DNA of 64,000 nucleotides from Janthinobacterium sp. TND4EL3 (GCF_900156175.1 NZ_FTMV01000015.1:1-64000); one strand, 5' to 3'; positions 47,383 to 57,554 are shown, counted from the stretch's first letter. A program made the numbers and translations. Notes: generated by a model from the letters alone, not told the origin.

Positions 47383-48144
47383 ATGCTGCAACAAATCCTG
47401 CGCGCGCCCGCGCTCAAGGCCCTGCTGATCCAGGTGCTGGCCTTTCCCCTGATGTTGTTGCTCGTCTATGGCATGGCGCGCGCCGGCGCGACCATGTCGC
47501 TGCCGGTGGTGGCGTTGCTGCAGGGCGTGCTGGCGGCGCTGATGACCTGGCGCGCCGGACTGGCGCGCTGGTGGTGCGTGATCGGTTTGCTGTTTGCGCC
47601 GGCCCTGCTGGGCGCCAGCCTGCTGGCCTTGCCGCCGCTCTTTTTTCTGCTGGTGTTTGTCTTCTTGCTGAGCCTGTATTGGTCCACGTTTCGCACGCAA
47701 GTGCCGTTTTATCCATCGGGACCTGCCGTGTGGCAGGCCGTGGCAGAACTGATCGCGGAGCGCCCCGGCGTGCGCTGCGTCGATATCGGCAGCGGCCTGG
47801 GCGGCCTGGTGCTGGAGCTGGCGCGGCGGCGACCCGACGGGCAATTCTGCGGCATCGAACTGGCGCCCTTGCCATGGCTGCTGAGCCGGCTGCGCGCACT
47901 GGCGGGCGGCAGCCGCGCGCGCTTCCTGCGCGGCGATTACGATGCGCTCGACTTCGGCCACTACGATGTGGTGTTTGCCTACCTGTCGCCAGCGGCGATG
48001 GCGGCCCTGTGGATCAAGGCCGAACGGGAAATGTTGCCTGGAGGCATGCTTCTTAGTTACGAATTCAAGATTGCGGCGCGCGAGCCCGATAAGACCATTG
48101 CCGCCACAGAGGGTGGTCCCTTGCTCTACTTATGGTGCTTTTAA
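47383..48144 (+). CDS. Membrane-anchored class I SAM-dependent methyltransferase
   Basis: 253 residues (268 if the ATG at 47338 is used). Four hydrophobic segments fill the first 115 residues (LKALLIQVLAFPLMLLLVYG; WCVIGLLFAPALLGASLLA; LPPLFFLLVFVFLLSLYW), then a methyltransferase domain with the SAM motif VRCVDIGSGLGGLVLELA and acidic FCGIELAPLP. Target unknown. A TACACT -10-like element at 47352 lies after the flhDC terminator, which favours the ATG at 47383. It sits between flhDC and motAB, an unusual insertion in a motility locus. Confidence 0.75.
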   Translation: MLQQILRAPALKALLIQVLAFPLMLLLVYGMARAGATMSLPVVALLQGVLAALMTWRAGLARWWCVIGLLFAPALLGASLLALPPLFFLLVFVFLLSLYWSTFRTQVPFYPSGPAVWQAVAELIAERPGVRCVDIGSGLGGLVLELARRRPDGQFCGIELAPLPWLLSRLRALAGGSRARFLRGDYDALDFGHYDVVFAYLSPAAMAALWIKAEREMLPGGMLLSYEFKIAAREPDKTIAATEGGPLLYLWCF

Positions 48145-48363
48145 GCAATTGTCTGCGTTATTTGCTTGCCCGGAGGACAATCTCACGTTATTGTAGTTCC
48201 ACACGGCATTTTGTTGAAATTGTGTTGAAATGCAGGCCATTTCAATTAACTTTTGGTTACTTTTTTGTCGCTGTTCCCCGCCGGTGGCACAGCCGCCGGC
48301 TGCCGGGAACTGGTTTGAGCATGCCGGGCGCGCGAGCCCGGTCCTAATTGGGAGTCAGGGCAC

Positions 48364-49224
48364 TTGTTAGTCATAATCGGATACATCATCGTCTGCGCCT
48401 CGGTCTTTGGCGGCTTTGCGCTGGCGGGCGGCCATCTGGCGGCGCTGTTCCAGCCGCTGGAACTGCTGATGATCGGCGGCGCGGCTCTGGGCGCCTTCCT
48501 TGTCGGTAACAATAACAAGGCGATCAAGGCGACGATCGCCGCCTTGCCCAGCCTGTTCAAGGGTTCGCGCTATACCAAGGAACTGTACATGGAGCTGATG
48601 TCGCTGCTGTTCGAAGTGCTCAGCAAGGTGCGCAAGGAAGGTTTGATGTCGATCGAAGGCGATATCGACAAGCCGGAGGAGAGCCCGCTGTTTTCCAAGT
48701 ATCCGGCCGTGCTGGCCGACCACCATATCGTCGAATTCATGACCGATTACCTGCGCCTGATGGTGTCGGGCAATATGGACGCGTTCCAGATCGAGAACCT
48801 GATGGATAACGAGATCGAGACGCACCATCACGAAGGCGCCGTGCCGGCCCACGTGATCGCCAAGGTGGGCGACGGCTTGCCCGCTTTCGGTATCGTCGCC
48901 GCCGTCATGGGGGTGGTGCACACGATGGAATCGGTGGGCATACCGCCGGCCGAGCTGGGCATGCTGATCGCCCACGCGCTGGTCGGCACCTTCCTCGGCA
49001 TCTTGCTGGCCTATGGCTTCGTCGGCCCCCTGGCCAGCCTGCTGGAGCAGAAGCTGGAAGAGTCGAGCAAGATGTTCCAGTGCGTGAAAGTGACCCTGCT
49101 GGCCAGCCTGAACGGCTATGCGCCGGCGCTGGCCGTGGAGTTTGGCCGCAAGGTGCTGTTTTCGACCGAGCGCCCGACGTTCAACGAGCTGGAAGAGCAC
49201 ATCAAGAAATCGAAAACGAAGTAA
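48364..49224 (+). CDS. motA: Flagellar stator protein MotA
   Basis: 286 residues. Four membrane segments (LVIIGYIIVCASVFGGFALAG; LLMIGGAALGAFLVGNN; LPAFGIVAAVMGVVHTM; VGTFLGILLAYGFVGPL) with the conserved Pro residues, and a charged cytoplasmic loop. It forms the proton channel with MotB that drives the rotor. The start is a TTG at 48364 with GGGAG about 10 bp upstream. The 219-bp upstream gap holds a long dyad (GTTCCC...GGGAAC, 48273-48310) in the leader. Confidence 0.95.
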   Translation: MLVIIGYIIVCASVFGGFALAGGHLAALFQPLELLMIGGAALGAFLVGNNNKAIKATIAALPSLFKGSRYTKELYMELMSLLFEVLSKVRKEGLMSIEGDIDKPEESPLFSKYPAVLADHHIVEFMTDYLRLMVSGNMDAFQIENLMDNEIETHHHEGAVPAHVIAKVGDGLPAFGIVAAVMGVVHTMESVGIPPAELGMLIAHALVGTFLGILLAYGFVGPLASLLEQKLEESSKMFQCVKVTLLASLNGYAPALAVEFGRKVLFSTERPTFNELEEHIKKSKTK

Positions 49225-49282
49225 GCAGTGAAGGCACGCCTGGATATCATGAGTCAATTGCAGCACAGGGAAGGGGAACGCC

Positions 49283-50260
49283 ATGGCCGATGAAGGCATG
49301 CGCCCGATTATCGTCAAGCGCATCAAGAAGACGGCTGGCGGGCACCATGGCGGGGCGTGGAAAATCGCCTATGCCGACTTCGTCACGGCCATGATGGCGT
49401 TCTTCCTGCTGATGTGGTTGCTGGGCTCGACCTCGAAGGGCGACCTGAACGGCATCTCGGAATTCTTCAAGACGCCGCTGAAGGTGGCCATGGCCGGTGG
49501 CTCCGGCAGCGGCGAGAGCAATTCCGTGATCCAGGGCGGCGGGCAGGATCTGTCGCGCCAGGATGGCCAGGTGCGCAAGGCGCAGGAAGAGCAGCAGCGC
49601 AAGTCCTTCGACCTCAACTCGGCCAAGGCCGCGCTCGAGCGCGAGGAAGGCCGGCGCCTGCAGGCGCTGAAAGCGCGCATCGAAGCGACCATCGACGCCA
49701 ATCCCCTGCTGAAAAAATACAAGAACCAGCTGTTGCTCGATATCACCAGCGAAGGCTTGCGCATCCAGATCGTTGACGAGCAGAACCGCCCCATGTTCGC
49801 GCTCGCCAACGCCAATCTGCAACCGTACACCAAGGAAATCCTGCACGCCATCGGCTTCGTGCTCAACGAGGTGCCGAACCGCATCGGCCTGTCCGGCCAT
49901 ACGGATTCGACGCCCTACATGAGCGATGCCGGCTACAGTAACTGGGAACTGTCGGCCGACCGCGCGAATGCGTCGCGGCGCGAACTGATTATCGGCGGCA
50001 TGAATGAAGACAAAGTGTTGCGCGTCGTGGGACTCGGCTCGGCGGCCCATCTGGACAAGCTGGACCCGTTCAATCCGATCAACCGGCGCATCAGCATCAT
50101 CGTCATGAACAAGCGCACGGAAGAAAACGTCTTGCGCGATGGTTCGGCAATCGAGTTGCCGGTGACCGACGCGGCCAGCGCCGCCGTTGCCTCGGGGCTG
50201 GCGGCCGGCGCGCCGCCCCCCGCAGCGGCGCCTAGCGCTCCGGCCGCGGCGAAAAAATAG
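49283..50260 (+). CDS. motB: Flagellar stator protein MotB
   Basis: 325 residues. One membrane segment with the proton-carrying Asp32 (AYADFVTAMMAFFLLMWLL), a periplasmic plug/linker and an OmpA-like peptidoglycan-binding domain (IGLSGHTDSTPYMSDAGYSNWELSADRA). It anchors the stator to the wall. AGGGGAAC precedes the ATG. The Ala/Pro-rich tail is typical of close relatives. 58 bp after motA. Confidence 0.95.
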   Translation: MADEGMRPIIVKRIKKTAGGHHGGAWKIAYADFVTAMMAFFLLMWLLGSTSKGDLNGISEFFKTPLKVAMAGGSGSGESNSVIQGGGQDLSRQDGQVRKAQEEQQRKSFDLNSAKAALEREEGRRLQALKARIEATIDANPLLKKYKNQLLLDITSEGLRIQIVDEQNRPMFALANANLQPYTKEILHAIGFVLNEVPNRIGLSGHTDSTPYMSDAGYSNWELSADRANASRRELIIGGMNEDKVLRVVGLGSAAHLDKLDPFNPINRRISIIVMNKRTEENVLRDGSAIELPVTDAASAAVASGLAAGAPPPAAAPSAPAAAKK

Positions 50261-50307
50261 CGCGCATGGCTGGTCAGCGCGTGGTGTATTGAAACAATGA
50301 GACCTTT

Positions 50308-50856
50308 ATGACAAGAAAGAAAATACTTGGCTCGCATGTAAAGCGCCTGTTGTCTGGCGTGTCGGACCATGGCCGCAAGCACTTGACGGAGGTGGAAACC
50401 GACCTGGTGCAGACTGGCATCTTGCTGGAAGAGGCGATCGAGAAGCTGTCCTTTAATTTCATGGCCATCCACGCGGCCGTCGCGGCGCAGCAGGACACCA
50501 TTGCCCTGCTGCTGGAAGGCGGCGTGCCGGCTGCGGAGCAGCGGGAAAAACTGCTGGCTCTGCAGGATGAGGTGGGGGGCTACGTGAATGCCGCCATCAC
50601 CAGCATGCAGTTTCAGGACATGACGAGCCAGCTGATCGAGCGCACCCTGAAACGGGTGACGGGCTTGCGCGAGTTTCTCGGTACCCTGGGGTCGCACGGC
50701 GCCGAAATGCTGCCGGAAAGCGACAATGAAGAGATTGTCGCCTTGCTGGGGCGGGTCAGCATGGCGCTGGCGATTCAAAGCCTGGAGTTGCGCAGCGTGC
50801 TGCGCAAGGCTGTCAGTCAACAGCATTTGGAAAGCGGCGACATCGAGCTGTTCTAG
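50308..50856 (+). CDS. CheZ-like chemotaxis protein (candidate CheY-P phosphatase)
   Basis: 182 residues, mostly helical. It contains QFQDMTSQLIERTLKRV at residues 101-117; the D104-x3-Q108 pattern matches the CheZ catalytic motif (QDLTGQ, Asp and Gln that dephosphorylate CheY). Overall similarity to E. coli CheZ (214 residues) cannot be judged here. Its last residues, GDIELF, resemble the CheD tail (GEIELF). It lies between motB and cheY-cheA; no other cheZ is in the window, although cheZ normally follows the last cheY. Function is inferred. Confidence 0.65.
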   Translation: MTRKKILGSHVKRLLSGVSDHGRKHLTEVETDLVQTGILLEEAIEKLSFNFMAIHAAVAAQQDTIALLLEGGVPAAEQREKLLALQDEVGGYVNAAITSMQFQDMTSQLIERTLKRVTGLREFLGTLGSHGAEMLPESDNEEIVALLGRVSMALAIQSLELRSVLRKAVSQQHLESGDIELF

Positions 50857-50939
50857 CATGAGGATGCGGAACGCTTGCGGTTGCATGGATTGATTAATCA
50901 AATACTCGGGCAGGATGCCCGGAATAAGTGGGAGCAAAG

Positions 50940-51305
50940 ATGGCCAAAACGATACTTGCAGTGGACGATTCCAGCTCATTGCGCCAGATGGTGGCGTTCA
51001 GTCTGAAGGCCGCCGGTTACCAGGTAGTGGAGGCCGTCGACGGCCAGGACGGGCTGGAAAAAGCCAAGCTGCAAACCGTGGATCTGGTGCTGACCGACCA
51101 GAACATGCCGCGCATGGACGGCCTGGAGCTGATCAAGCTGCTGCGCGAGCTGCCGACCTACCAGAAGGTACCCATCCTGATGCTGACGACGGAGTCGTCG
51201 GACGAAATGAAGTCGAAGGGACGTGCTGCCGGTGCCAATGGCTGGCTGGTCAAGCCGTTCGATCCGCAACGCCTGATCGAAGTGGTCAAGAAGGTGATCG
51301 GCTGA
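50940..51305 (+). CDS. cheY: CheY-like response regulator
   Basis: 121 residues, a single REC domain: acidic pair DDSS, phosphoacceptor Asp in LVLTDQNMPRMDG, Thr in LMLTTES and Lys in VKPFDP. It would receive phosphate from CheA. The ATG at 50940 has GGGAG about 5 bp upstream. It is 43 bp before cheA and differs from the second cheY at 58874; the two may have separate targets (motor versus phosphate sink). Confidence 0.92.
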   Translation: MAKTILAVDDSSSLRQMVAFSLKAAGYQVVEAVDGQDGLEKAKLQTVDLVLTDQNMPRMDGLELIKLLRELPTYQKVPILMLTTESSDEMKSKGRAAGANGWLVKPFDPQRLIEVVKKVIG

Positions 51306-51348
51306 TGCCAGCCGCGCAGCGCAACGATGCAAATGACGGAGTCACCCT

Positions 51349-53568
51349 ATGACCATCGATATTAGCCAGTTTTTTCAGGTCTTTTTCGATGAGGCCGAAG
51401 AACTGCTGGCTGAAAAGGAACGGCTGTTGCTGGCCGTCGATATTGCGGCGCCTGACGCCGAAGACCTGAATGCGATTTTCCGCACCGCCCATTCGATCAA
51501 GGGCGGCGCGTCGACGTTCGGCCTCTCCGACATGAGCGAGGTAACGCACATCCTCGAGTCGCTGCTCGACCGCATCCGTCAGGGCCAGATGGCCCTGACG
51601 GCGGAACACGTCGACGCCTTTTTGGCCGCCAAGGATATCCTCAAGATGCAGCTCGACGGCCATCGCCTGGGCAGTGCCGTCGACCAGGATGCCGTGGCCA
51701 ATGTGCGCATGATGCTGCAGTCGTTCTCGCAGGACGTGCCGGTAGCCGCACTCACGCCCGTCGCGCCGGCCTTCCACACGGCCGAAAAGGAAACCGTCAG
51801 CCATGCCGGCGGCCAGCGCTTCCGCCTGGAGCTGCCAGCCATGGAGCAGCGCGAAGTCGATGCGCTGGCGGCGGAACTGGGCTTGCTGGGCGACGTGGCG
51901 GTGTCGACCCTGCCCGACGCGCGCAAAGTGCTGGAAGTGACGACGCATGAAAGCCTGGACGATATCCTGGCCATCTGCTCGTTCGTGCTCAATCCGGACG
52001 ACATGGTCATCACGCAGGCGCCTCCCCTGGCGCCAGGCGAAGCCGAGGCCGCTCGCGCAGCGCAGGAAAAGGCACAGGGCTACGGTTTCTTCGATCCGCT
52101 GCCAGGCGCGCCTGCAGCGCAGGGCGCGGCGGACCCCGGTTATGGCTTCTTCCAGCCGATCGAGGAAATCCGCGCCGCCGCCGGCGTGCAGAGCGAAGCC
52201 GAACAGGGCTATGGTTTCTTCCAGCCGTTGGAACAGATCCGCGCCGACGCCGCCAAGGCTGGCGCCACCACCGGCGCGGCTGCCGTACAAGCCGTGGTGA
52301 ACGCGGTGGCGGAAGTGGAGCAGGAAAAGAAGCCGGCCAAGAAAGAGGGCGACAAGGCCGGCGCCGAGTCGTCGTCGATCCGCGTTTCGATCGAAAAAGT
52401 CGACCAGCTGATCAACCTGGTGGGCGAACTGGTGATCACGCAGGCGATGATCGAGCAGCGTGCCAGCGCGCTTGACCCGATGCTGCACGAAAAACTGCTC
52501 GACAGCGTCAGCCATCTGACGCGCAATACGCGCGACCTGCAGGAAGCGGTGATGTCGATCCGCATGATGCCGATGGATTTCGTCTTCTCGCGCTTCCCGC
52601 GCATGGTGCGGGACCTGGCCACCAAGTTGGGCAAGAAGGTCGATTTCATCACGAATGGCGCCGCCACGGAGCTGGACAAGGGCCTTATCGAGCGCATCGT
52701 CGATCCGCTGACGCATCTGGTGCGCAACAGCATCGACCATGGCGTGGAAATGCCGGCCGCCCGCGTGGCCGCCGGCAAGACGGAAGCGGGCCGGCTGTTC
52801 CTGTCAGCCAGCCACCAGGGCGGCAATATCATCATCGAAGTATCCGATGACGGCGCTGGCCTGAACCGCGAGCGCATCCTGGCCAAGGCCATGCAGCAGG
52901 GCCTGGACGTGTCCGAAACGATGAGCGACGCCGACGTGTGGCAGCTGATCTTCGCGCCCGGCTTTTCCACCGCCGAAGCGGTGACCGACGTGTCGGGACG
53001 CGGCGTGGGCATGGATGTCGTCAAGCGCAATATCAGCGCCATGGGCGGCGTCGTCGACATCCGCTCGGCGAAAGGCTTCGGCACGACGATTTCCATCTCG
53101 CTGCCCCTGACCCTGGCCATCCTCGATGGCATGTCGATCCGCGTCGGCGACGAAGTGTATATTTTACCGCTGGGCTTTGTCATCGAATCGCTGCAGCCAG
53201 CCGTTGAGGATGTGAAGGACATCAGTGGCAAGGGCCAGGTGGTGAAGGTGCGCGGCGAATACCTGCCATTGATCCCGCTGTACCAGATGTTCGACATTGC
53301 GCCGCGCTTCACCAGCCCCTCGGAAGGCATCTGCGTGATCCTTGAGACGGAAGGGCGCAAGGCGGCCCTGTTCGTCGACGATCTGGTGGGGCAGCAGCAG
53401 GTCGTGGTGAAAAACCTCGAATCAAATTACCGCAAGGTGGTGGGCATTTCCGGCGCCACGATACTCGGCGATGGCGGCGTGTCGCTGATTCTCGACGTCG
53501 CCGCCCTGATCCGTTCTTCTCGTCAGCTGGCTGACGAGTCCCTTTTCGCAACACAGATAGATAAATAA
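51349..53568 (+). CDS. cheA: Chemotaxis histidine kinase CheA
   Basis: 739 residues. P1 with phospho-His48 ([14 protein letters not shown]), a long linker without a clear P2 domain but with three GYGFF motifs (residues about 244, 264 and 287), then dimerisation P3 ([24 protein letters not shown]), ATPase P4 ([30 protein letters not shown]) and the CheW-like P5. It autophosphorylates and passes phosphate to CheY and CheB. Confidence 0.95.
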   Translation: MTIDISQFFQVFFDEAEELLAEKERLLLAVDIAAPDAEDLNAIFRTAHSIKGGASTFGLSDMSEVTHILESLLDRIRQGQMALTAEHVDAFLAAKDILKMQLDGHRLGSAVDQDAVANVRMMLQSFSQDVPVAALTPVAPAFHTAEKETVSHAGGQRFRLELPAMEQREVDALAAELGLLGDVAVSTLPDARKVLEVTTHESLDDILAICSFVLNPDDMVITQAPPLAPGEAEAARAAQEKAQGYGFFDPLPGAPAAQGAADPGYGFFQPIEEIRAAAGVQSEAEQGYGFFQPLEQIRADAAKAGATTGAAAVQAVVNAVAEVEQEKKPAKKEGDKAGAESSSIRVSIEKVDQLINLVGELVITQAMIEQRASALDPMLHEKLLDSVSHLTRNTRDLQEAVMSIRMMPMDFVFSRFPRMVRDLATKLGKKVDFITNGAATELDKGLIERIVDPLTHLVRNSIDHGVEMPAARVAAGKTEAGRLFLSASHQGGNIIIEVSDDGAGLNRERILAKAMQQGLDVSETMSDADVWQLIFAPGFSTAEAVTDVSGRGVGMDVVKRNISAMGGVVDIRSAKGFGTTISISLPLTLAILDGMSIRVGDEVYILPLGFVIESLQPAVEDVKDISGKGQVVKVRGEYLPLIPLYQMFDIAPRFTSPSEGICVILETEGRKAALFVDDLVGQQQVVVKNLESNYRKVVGISGATILGDGGVSLILDVAALIRSSRQLADESLFATQIDK

Positions 53569-53585
53569 CAGATAGGAAATTCATC

Positions 53586-54092
53586 ATGTCAGATAATCAA
53601 CAAGCATCCGGCAGCAAACCTGGCGACGGCAAGGATATCGCCGGCCGTGAATTCCTGGCCTTTACCCTGGGCTCCGAAGAGTACGGCATCGATATCCTGA
53701 AAGTCCAGGAAATCCGCGGCTATGAAGCGGTGACCCGCATCGCCAACGCGCCTGAGTTCATCAAGGGCGTGATCAACCTGCGCGGCATCATCATTCCCGT
53801 AGTCGATATGCGCATCAAGTTCAAGCTGGGTACGCCCGTGTATGACCAGTTCACGGTGGTGATCATCCTGAATATTGGCGGGCGCATCGTCGGCATGGTG
53901 GTCGACAGCGTGTCCGACGTGACCACCTTGACACCGGAGCAGGTGAAGCCGGCGCCGGAAATGGGCACCGCGTTCTCGACCGATTACATGATCGGCCTGG
54001 GCACCATCGATGAGCGTATGCTGATCCTGGTCGACATCGACAAGCTGATGTCGAGCAGCGAGATGGGCCTGATCGACAAGCTGGCGGCGTAA
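53586..54092 (+). CDS. cheW: Chemotaxis adaptor CheW
   Basis: 168 residues, a single CheW/SH3-like domain ([48 protein letters not shown]). It couples CheA to receptors. AGGAAA precedes the ATG; the gene starts 17 bp after cheA. A terminator follows, so the MCP gene is probably transcribed separately. Confidence 0.96.
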   Translation: MSDNQQASGSKPGDGKDIAGREFLAFTLGSEEYGIDILKVQEIRGYEAVTRIANAPEFIKGVINLRGIIIPVVDMRIKFKLGTPVYDQFTVVIILNIGGRIVGMVVDSVSDVTTLTPEQVKPAPEMGTAFSTDYMIGLGTIDERMLILVDIDKLMSSSEMGLIDKLAA

Positions 54093-54101
54093 GGCCGGCT
54101 G

Positions 54102-54126
54102 GCGGCGCCAGGGGCGCCGCAGTTTT
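54102..54126 (+). terminator. Rho-independent terminator after cheW
   Basis: GCGGCGCC, 3-base loop, GGCGCCGC, then AGTTTTA. It closes the cheW end of the operon. Confidence 0.75.
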
Positions 54127-54267
54127 ACCGCAAGTATCACTACAGATATGCATGTACCGGCGCGACCAGAGGCGCGCCGGCAGGCTGCAAGGTCCGTCAG
54201 AGACCCGGCCACAACACGGCGCCGTTTGGTTGAGCGCGCGCCGTTCACATAAATATTGGAGACTGTA

Positions 54268-55983
54268 ATGAGTTTGCGCGATTTTAAGATAGGTACGCGG
54301 CTGGGATTTGGTTTTGGCAGCATCCTGGTCATTCTGGTGGTCGTCGTCGTTGCCGCCAATGGCCTGAATTATCGTAACAAGGCGGAGCTGCTGGATGGCC
54401 TGGCGCTGGCAGGCGAGAAAAACACGCAGGCGTCGCTGATGAAGAGCGCGATGCTGGAAACCGGCATTGCCATGCGCAATATCGGCTTGCAGGGCGACGT
54501 GGCCCTGATGCAGGCCGAAGAGGGCAAGGTGCGCCAGCACCGCAAATTGTATGATGGCGCGCGCGAGAAGCTGGCTACCCTGGGTTTGTCCGATAGCGAA
54601 AAAGCGCTGGTGGCCGATATCGCCAGGGTCGACGGCGAAGTCGATGCCGCCTTCAAGGAAGCGATGGGTCAGGTGCTGGCGTTTAACAGCGAGGGTGCGG
54701 CCAAGGTGATTGCCACGCGCATCGATCCGCTGAACCGCAAGACCCTGGCTGACATCAACAAGCTGCTCGACTTGCAGCACGTGGCACAGCAAAGCTTCAT
54801 GGACGGCTCACTGGCGGCCGATGCGCGCCTGATGACGGTGCTGCTGGTCCTGGGCGGCGTGGCGGTGGCGCTTGGCGCCTGGTGCGCCATTTTCATCACG
54901 CGTTCGATCACGGTGCCGCTGTCGGGCGCCCTGGCCGTGGCGCAAAAAGTGGCGGCGGGCGAGCTGACGTCGCATGTGGTAGTCGAAGGCAAGGATGAAA
55001 CGAGCGCGCTGCAGCAGGCGCTCAAGGATATGAATGACAGCCTGGTGAAGACCGTCAGCGATGTGCGCAATGGCACGGAAACCATCACCGTGGCGTCGCG
55101 CGAGATCGCCAGCGGCAATGCCGACCTGTCGGCGCGCACGGAAACGCAGGCCAGTTCGCTCGAAGAGACGGCATCGTCGATGGAAGAGCTGACCTCGACC
55201 GTGAAGCAGAACGCGGACAATGCGCGCCAGGCCAACCAGTTGGCCGTGTCCGCGTCGTCGGTGGCGGAGCAGGGCGGCAAGGTGGTGGCGCAGGTGGTCG
55301 ATACCATGGGTTCGATCAAGGACAGTTCGCGCAAAATCGTCGATATTATCGGAGTCATCGACGGCATTGCTTTCCAGACGAATATCCTGGCGTTGAATGC
55401 GGCCGTCGAGGCGGCGCGCGCGGGCGAGCAGGGACGGGGCTTTGCGGTGGTGGCGTCAGAGGTGCGTAATCTGGCCCAACGATCAGCCGGCGCCGCAAAA
55501 GAGATCAAGGGCCTGATCGGCGACTCGGTCGACAAGGTCGACGCGGGCAGCCGCCTGGTGGACGAGGCGGGCCAGACCATGGGCCTGGTGGTCACGTCGA
55601 TCCGGCAAGTGGCCGATATCATGGGCGAGATCACGGCGGCAACGCAGGAACAGAGCCATGGCATCGAGGAAGTGAACCAGGCCATTGCGCAAATGGACCA
55701 GATGACGCAGCAAAATGCGGCGTTGGTGGAAGAAGCGGCAGCGGCTGCCGAGAGCATGCAGGAGCAGGCGCAAAAGCTGGCCGGTGCGGTCAGCATCTTC
55801 AAGCTGGGCGGCGAACAGATGGCGCCTGCCGTCAGCGCGCCGGTCATGCCTGTGCGGACCGCGGTGGCAGCGGCGAAGGCGCCAGTGGCGCGCGTGGCCG
55901 TGGCGAAGCCGGAAGGCAGGACGGCGCCACCGCCCGCGAAAAAGCTGGCGGCAGCCAGCGGCGACGATTGGGAAGAGTTCTGA
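54268..55983 (+). CDS. Methyl-accepting chemotaxis protein
   Basis: 571 residues. TM1 at about 12-34 (LGFGFGSILVILVVVVVAANGL), a four-helix-bundle periplasmic sensor (about 35-190), TM2 (about 191-215), HAMP and the signalling domain with tip FQTNILALNAAVEAARAGEQGRGFAVVASEVR. The C-terminus, GDDWEEF, is a tether for CheR/CheB (xWxxF type). Start is the ATG at 54268. It is the local receptor, followed by cheR. Ligand unknown. Confidence 0.94.
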   Translation: MSLRDFKIGTRLGFGFGSILVILVVVVVAANGLNYRNKAELLDGLALAGEKNTQASLMKSAMLETGIAMRNIGLQGDVALMQAEEGKVRQHRKLYDGAREKLATLGLSDSEKALVADIARVDGEVDAAFKEAMGQVLAFNSEGAAKVIATRIDPLNRKTLADINKLLDLQHVAQQSFMDGSLAADARLMTVLLVLGGVAVALGAWCAIFITRSITVPLSGALAVAQKVAAGELTSHVVVEGKDETSALQQALKDMNDSLVKTVSDVRNGTETITVASREIASGNADLSARTETQASSLEETASSMEELTSTVKQNADNARQANQLAVSASSVAEQGGKVVAQVVDTMGSIKDSSRKIVDIIGVIDGIAFQTNILALNAAVEAARAGEQGRGFAVVASEVRNLAQRSAGAAKEIKGLIGDSVDKVDAGSRLVDEAGQTMGLVVTSIRQVADIMGEITAATQEQSHGIEEVNQAIAQMDQMTQQNAALVEEAAAAAESMQEQAQKLAGAVSIFKLGGEQMAPAVSAPVMPVRTAVAAAKAPVARVAVAKPEGRTAPPPAKKLAAASGDDWEEF

Positions 55984-56054
55984 CGCCTACCCGGTCCCGC
56001 TAGTTATACTTGCAAAGGCATTGGTCAGAGTAGTCATAGAGAGGTAAAAACAAA

Positions 56055-56927
56055 ATGCCGCAAACTAAAACGGATTCGGTCAAGGAGTTTGACTTCACTG
56101 GCAAGGACTTCGAGCGGGTCCGCGCCATGATTTACAAGCGGGCCGGCATTGCGCTGGCCGACAGCAAGCAGGAGATGGTGTACAGCCGCCTGGCGCGGCG
56201 CCTGCGCGCGACCGGTATTTCCTCGTTCGTCCGCTACCTGGACGACCTGGAAGCGGGCCGCATGGGCGATGAGTGGGAAGCGTTTACGAATGCGCTGACG
56301 ACCAACCTGACGTCGTTTTTTCGTGAGGCGCATCATTTCCCGCTGCTCGCCGAGCACGTGAAAAAACTGAGCGGGCCGATCACCATCTGGTGTTCGGCCA
56401 GTTCCACCGGCGAGGAGCCGTACTCGATCGCCATGACGGTGTGCGAGGCGTTCAATACGCTCACGCCGCCGGTGACCATCATCGCCACCGATATCGACAC
56501 CAATGTGCTGGCCACGGCCGCCAATGGGGTCTATAACCTTGACCGGCTCGACAAGATGCCGGCCGACCGTGCACGGCGCTTTTTCTTGCGTGGCAAGGGC
56601 GATCGCGAGGGGCAGGTGCGGGTGCGCCCTGAACTGCGCCAGATGATCACCTTCAAGCCGCTCAACCTGCTGGCCGACAGCTGGCCCCTGACGGGCCAGT
56701 TCGACGTCATCTTCTGCCGTAACGTGATGATTTACTTTGACAAGGCGACGCAGCGCAAGATCCTGTCCCGCTTTGTGCCGTTGATGAAGCCGGATGCCCT
56801 GCTGTTTGCGGGCCATTCGGAGAATTTTCTGTACGTGTCGGATTCATTGAAGCTGCGCGGTAAAACAGTCTATGAGCTCGATCAGCCGCGGGGCGCCGCG
56901 CCCAAGGCATCGTCGCATCGTACATGA
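56055..56927 (+). CDS. cheR: Chemotaxis receptor methyltransferase CheR
   Basis: 290 residues. An N-terminal helical domain (FERVRAMIYKRAGIAL, substrate-recognition) and a SAM-binding domain with WCSASSTGEEPYSIAMT and FDVIFCRNVMIYFDKATQ. It methylates receptor glutamates. GAGG lies about 11 bp upstream of the ATG. 9 bp before cheD. Confidence 0.95.
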   Translation: MPQTKTDSVKEFDFTGKDFERVRAMIYKRAGIALADSKQEMVYSRLARRLRATGISSFVRYLDDLEAGRMGDEWEAFTNALTTNLTSFFREAHHFPLLAEHVKKLSGPITIWCSASSTGEEPYSIAMTVCEAFNTLTPPVTIIATDIDTNVLATAANGVYNLDRLDKMPADRARRFFLRGKGDREGQVRVRPELRQMITFKPLNLLADSWPLTGQFDVIFCRNVMIYFDKATQRKILSRFVPLMKPDALLFAGHSENFLYVSDSLKLRGKTVYELDQPRGAAPKASSHRT

Positions 56928-56936
56928 GAGTGAAAT

Positions 56937-57545
56937 ATGAGCCTGGAATCCAAAGAGCAATTTGCCACTAACGTCTATTACGACCGGACGTTCAATTGTG
57001 ACGCCGCCAAGATCCTGCCTGGAGAGTATTATTTCACCAACAAGGACATGCTGATCGTCACCGTGCTGGGCTCCTGTGTATCGGCCTGCATCCGCGACCG
57101 TGTCACGGGCCTGGGCGGCATGAACCACTTCATGCTGCCCGACGGCGGCAGTGACACCAACAGCCCGATCTCCGCATCGATGCGCTATGGTACTTACGCC
57201 ATGGAGATATTGATCAATGATCTGCTGAAGGCGGGAGCGCGGCGCGAGAACATGGAAGCGAAGGTCTTCGGCGGCGGCGCCGTGCTGCGCGGCTTCACGG
57301 CGATCAATGTCGGCGAGCGCAATGCCGCTTTCGTCATCAACTACCTGAAAGCGGAGAAGATGCGGGTGGTGGCCGAAGACCTGAACGACATCCACCCGCG
57401 CAAGGTGTATTTCTTCCCGCGCAGCGGCAAGGTGCTGGTGAAAAAGCTGATGCAGACGCATAACGACACGCTGGTACGCCGCGAGCTCGATTACGCGAGC
57501 CGCCTCAAGGTCGCTCCGGTGGGTGGCGAGATCGAGCTGTTTTAA
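56937..57545 (+). CDS. cheD: Chemoreceptor glutamine deamidase CheD
   Basis: 202 residues. The catalytic Cys is in [13 protein letters not shown] and the His in [20 protein letters not shown] and the terminal GGEIELF are typical. It deamidates receptor glutamines. It begins 9 bp after cheR. A half-repeat that forms a terminator lies between it and cheB. Confidence 0.95.
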   Translation: MSLESKEQFATNVYYDRTFNCDAAKILPGEYYFTNKDMLIVTVLGSCVSACIRDRVTGLGGMNHFMLPDGGSDTNSPISASMRYGTYAMEILINDLLKAGARRENMEAKVFGGGAVLRGFTAINVGERNAAFVINYLKAEKMRVVAEDLNDIHPRKVYFFPRSGKVLVKKLMQTHNDTLVRRELDYASRLKVAPVGGEIELF

Positions 57546-57554
57546 CAAGCACCC

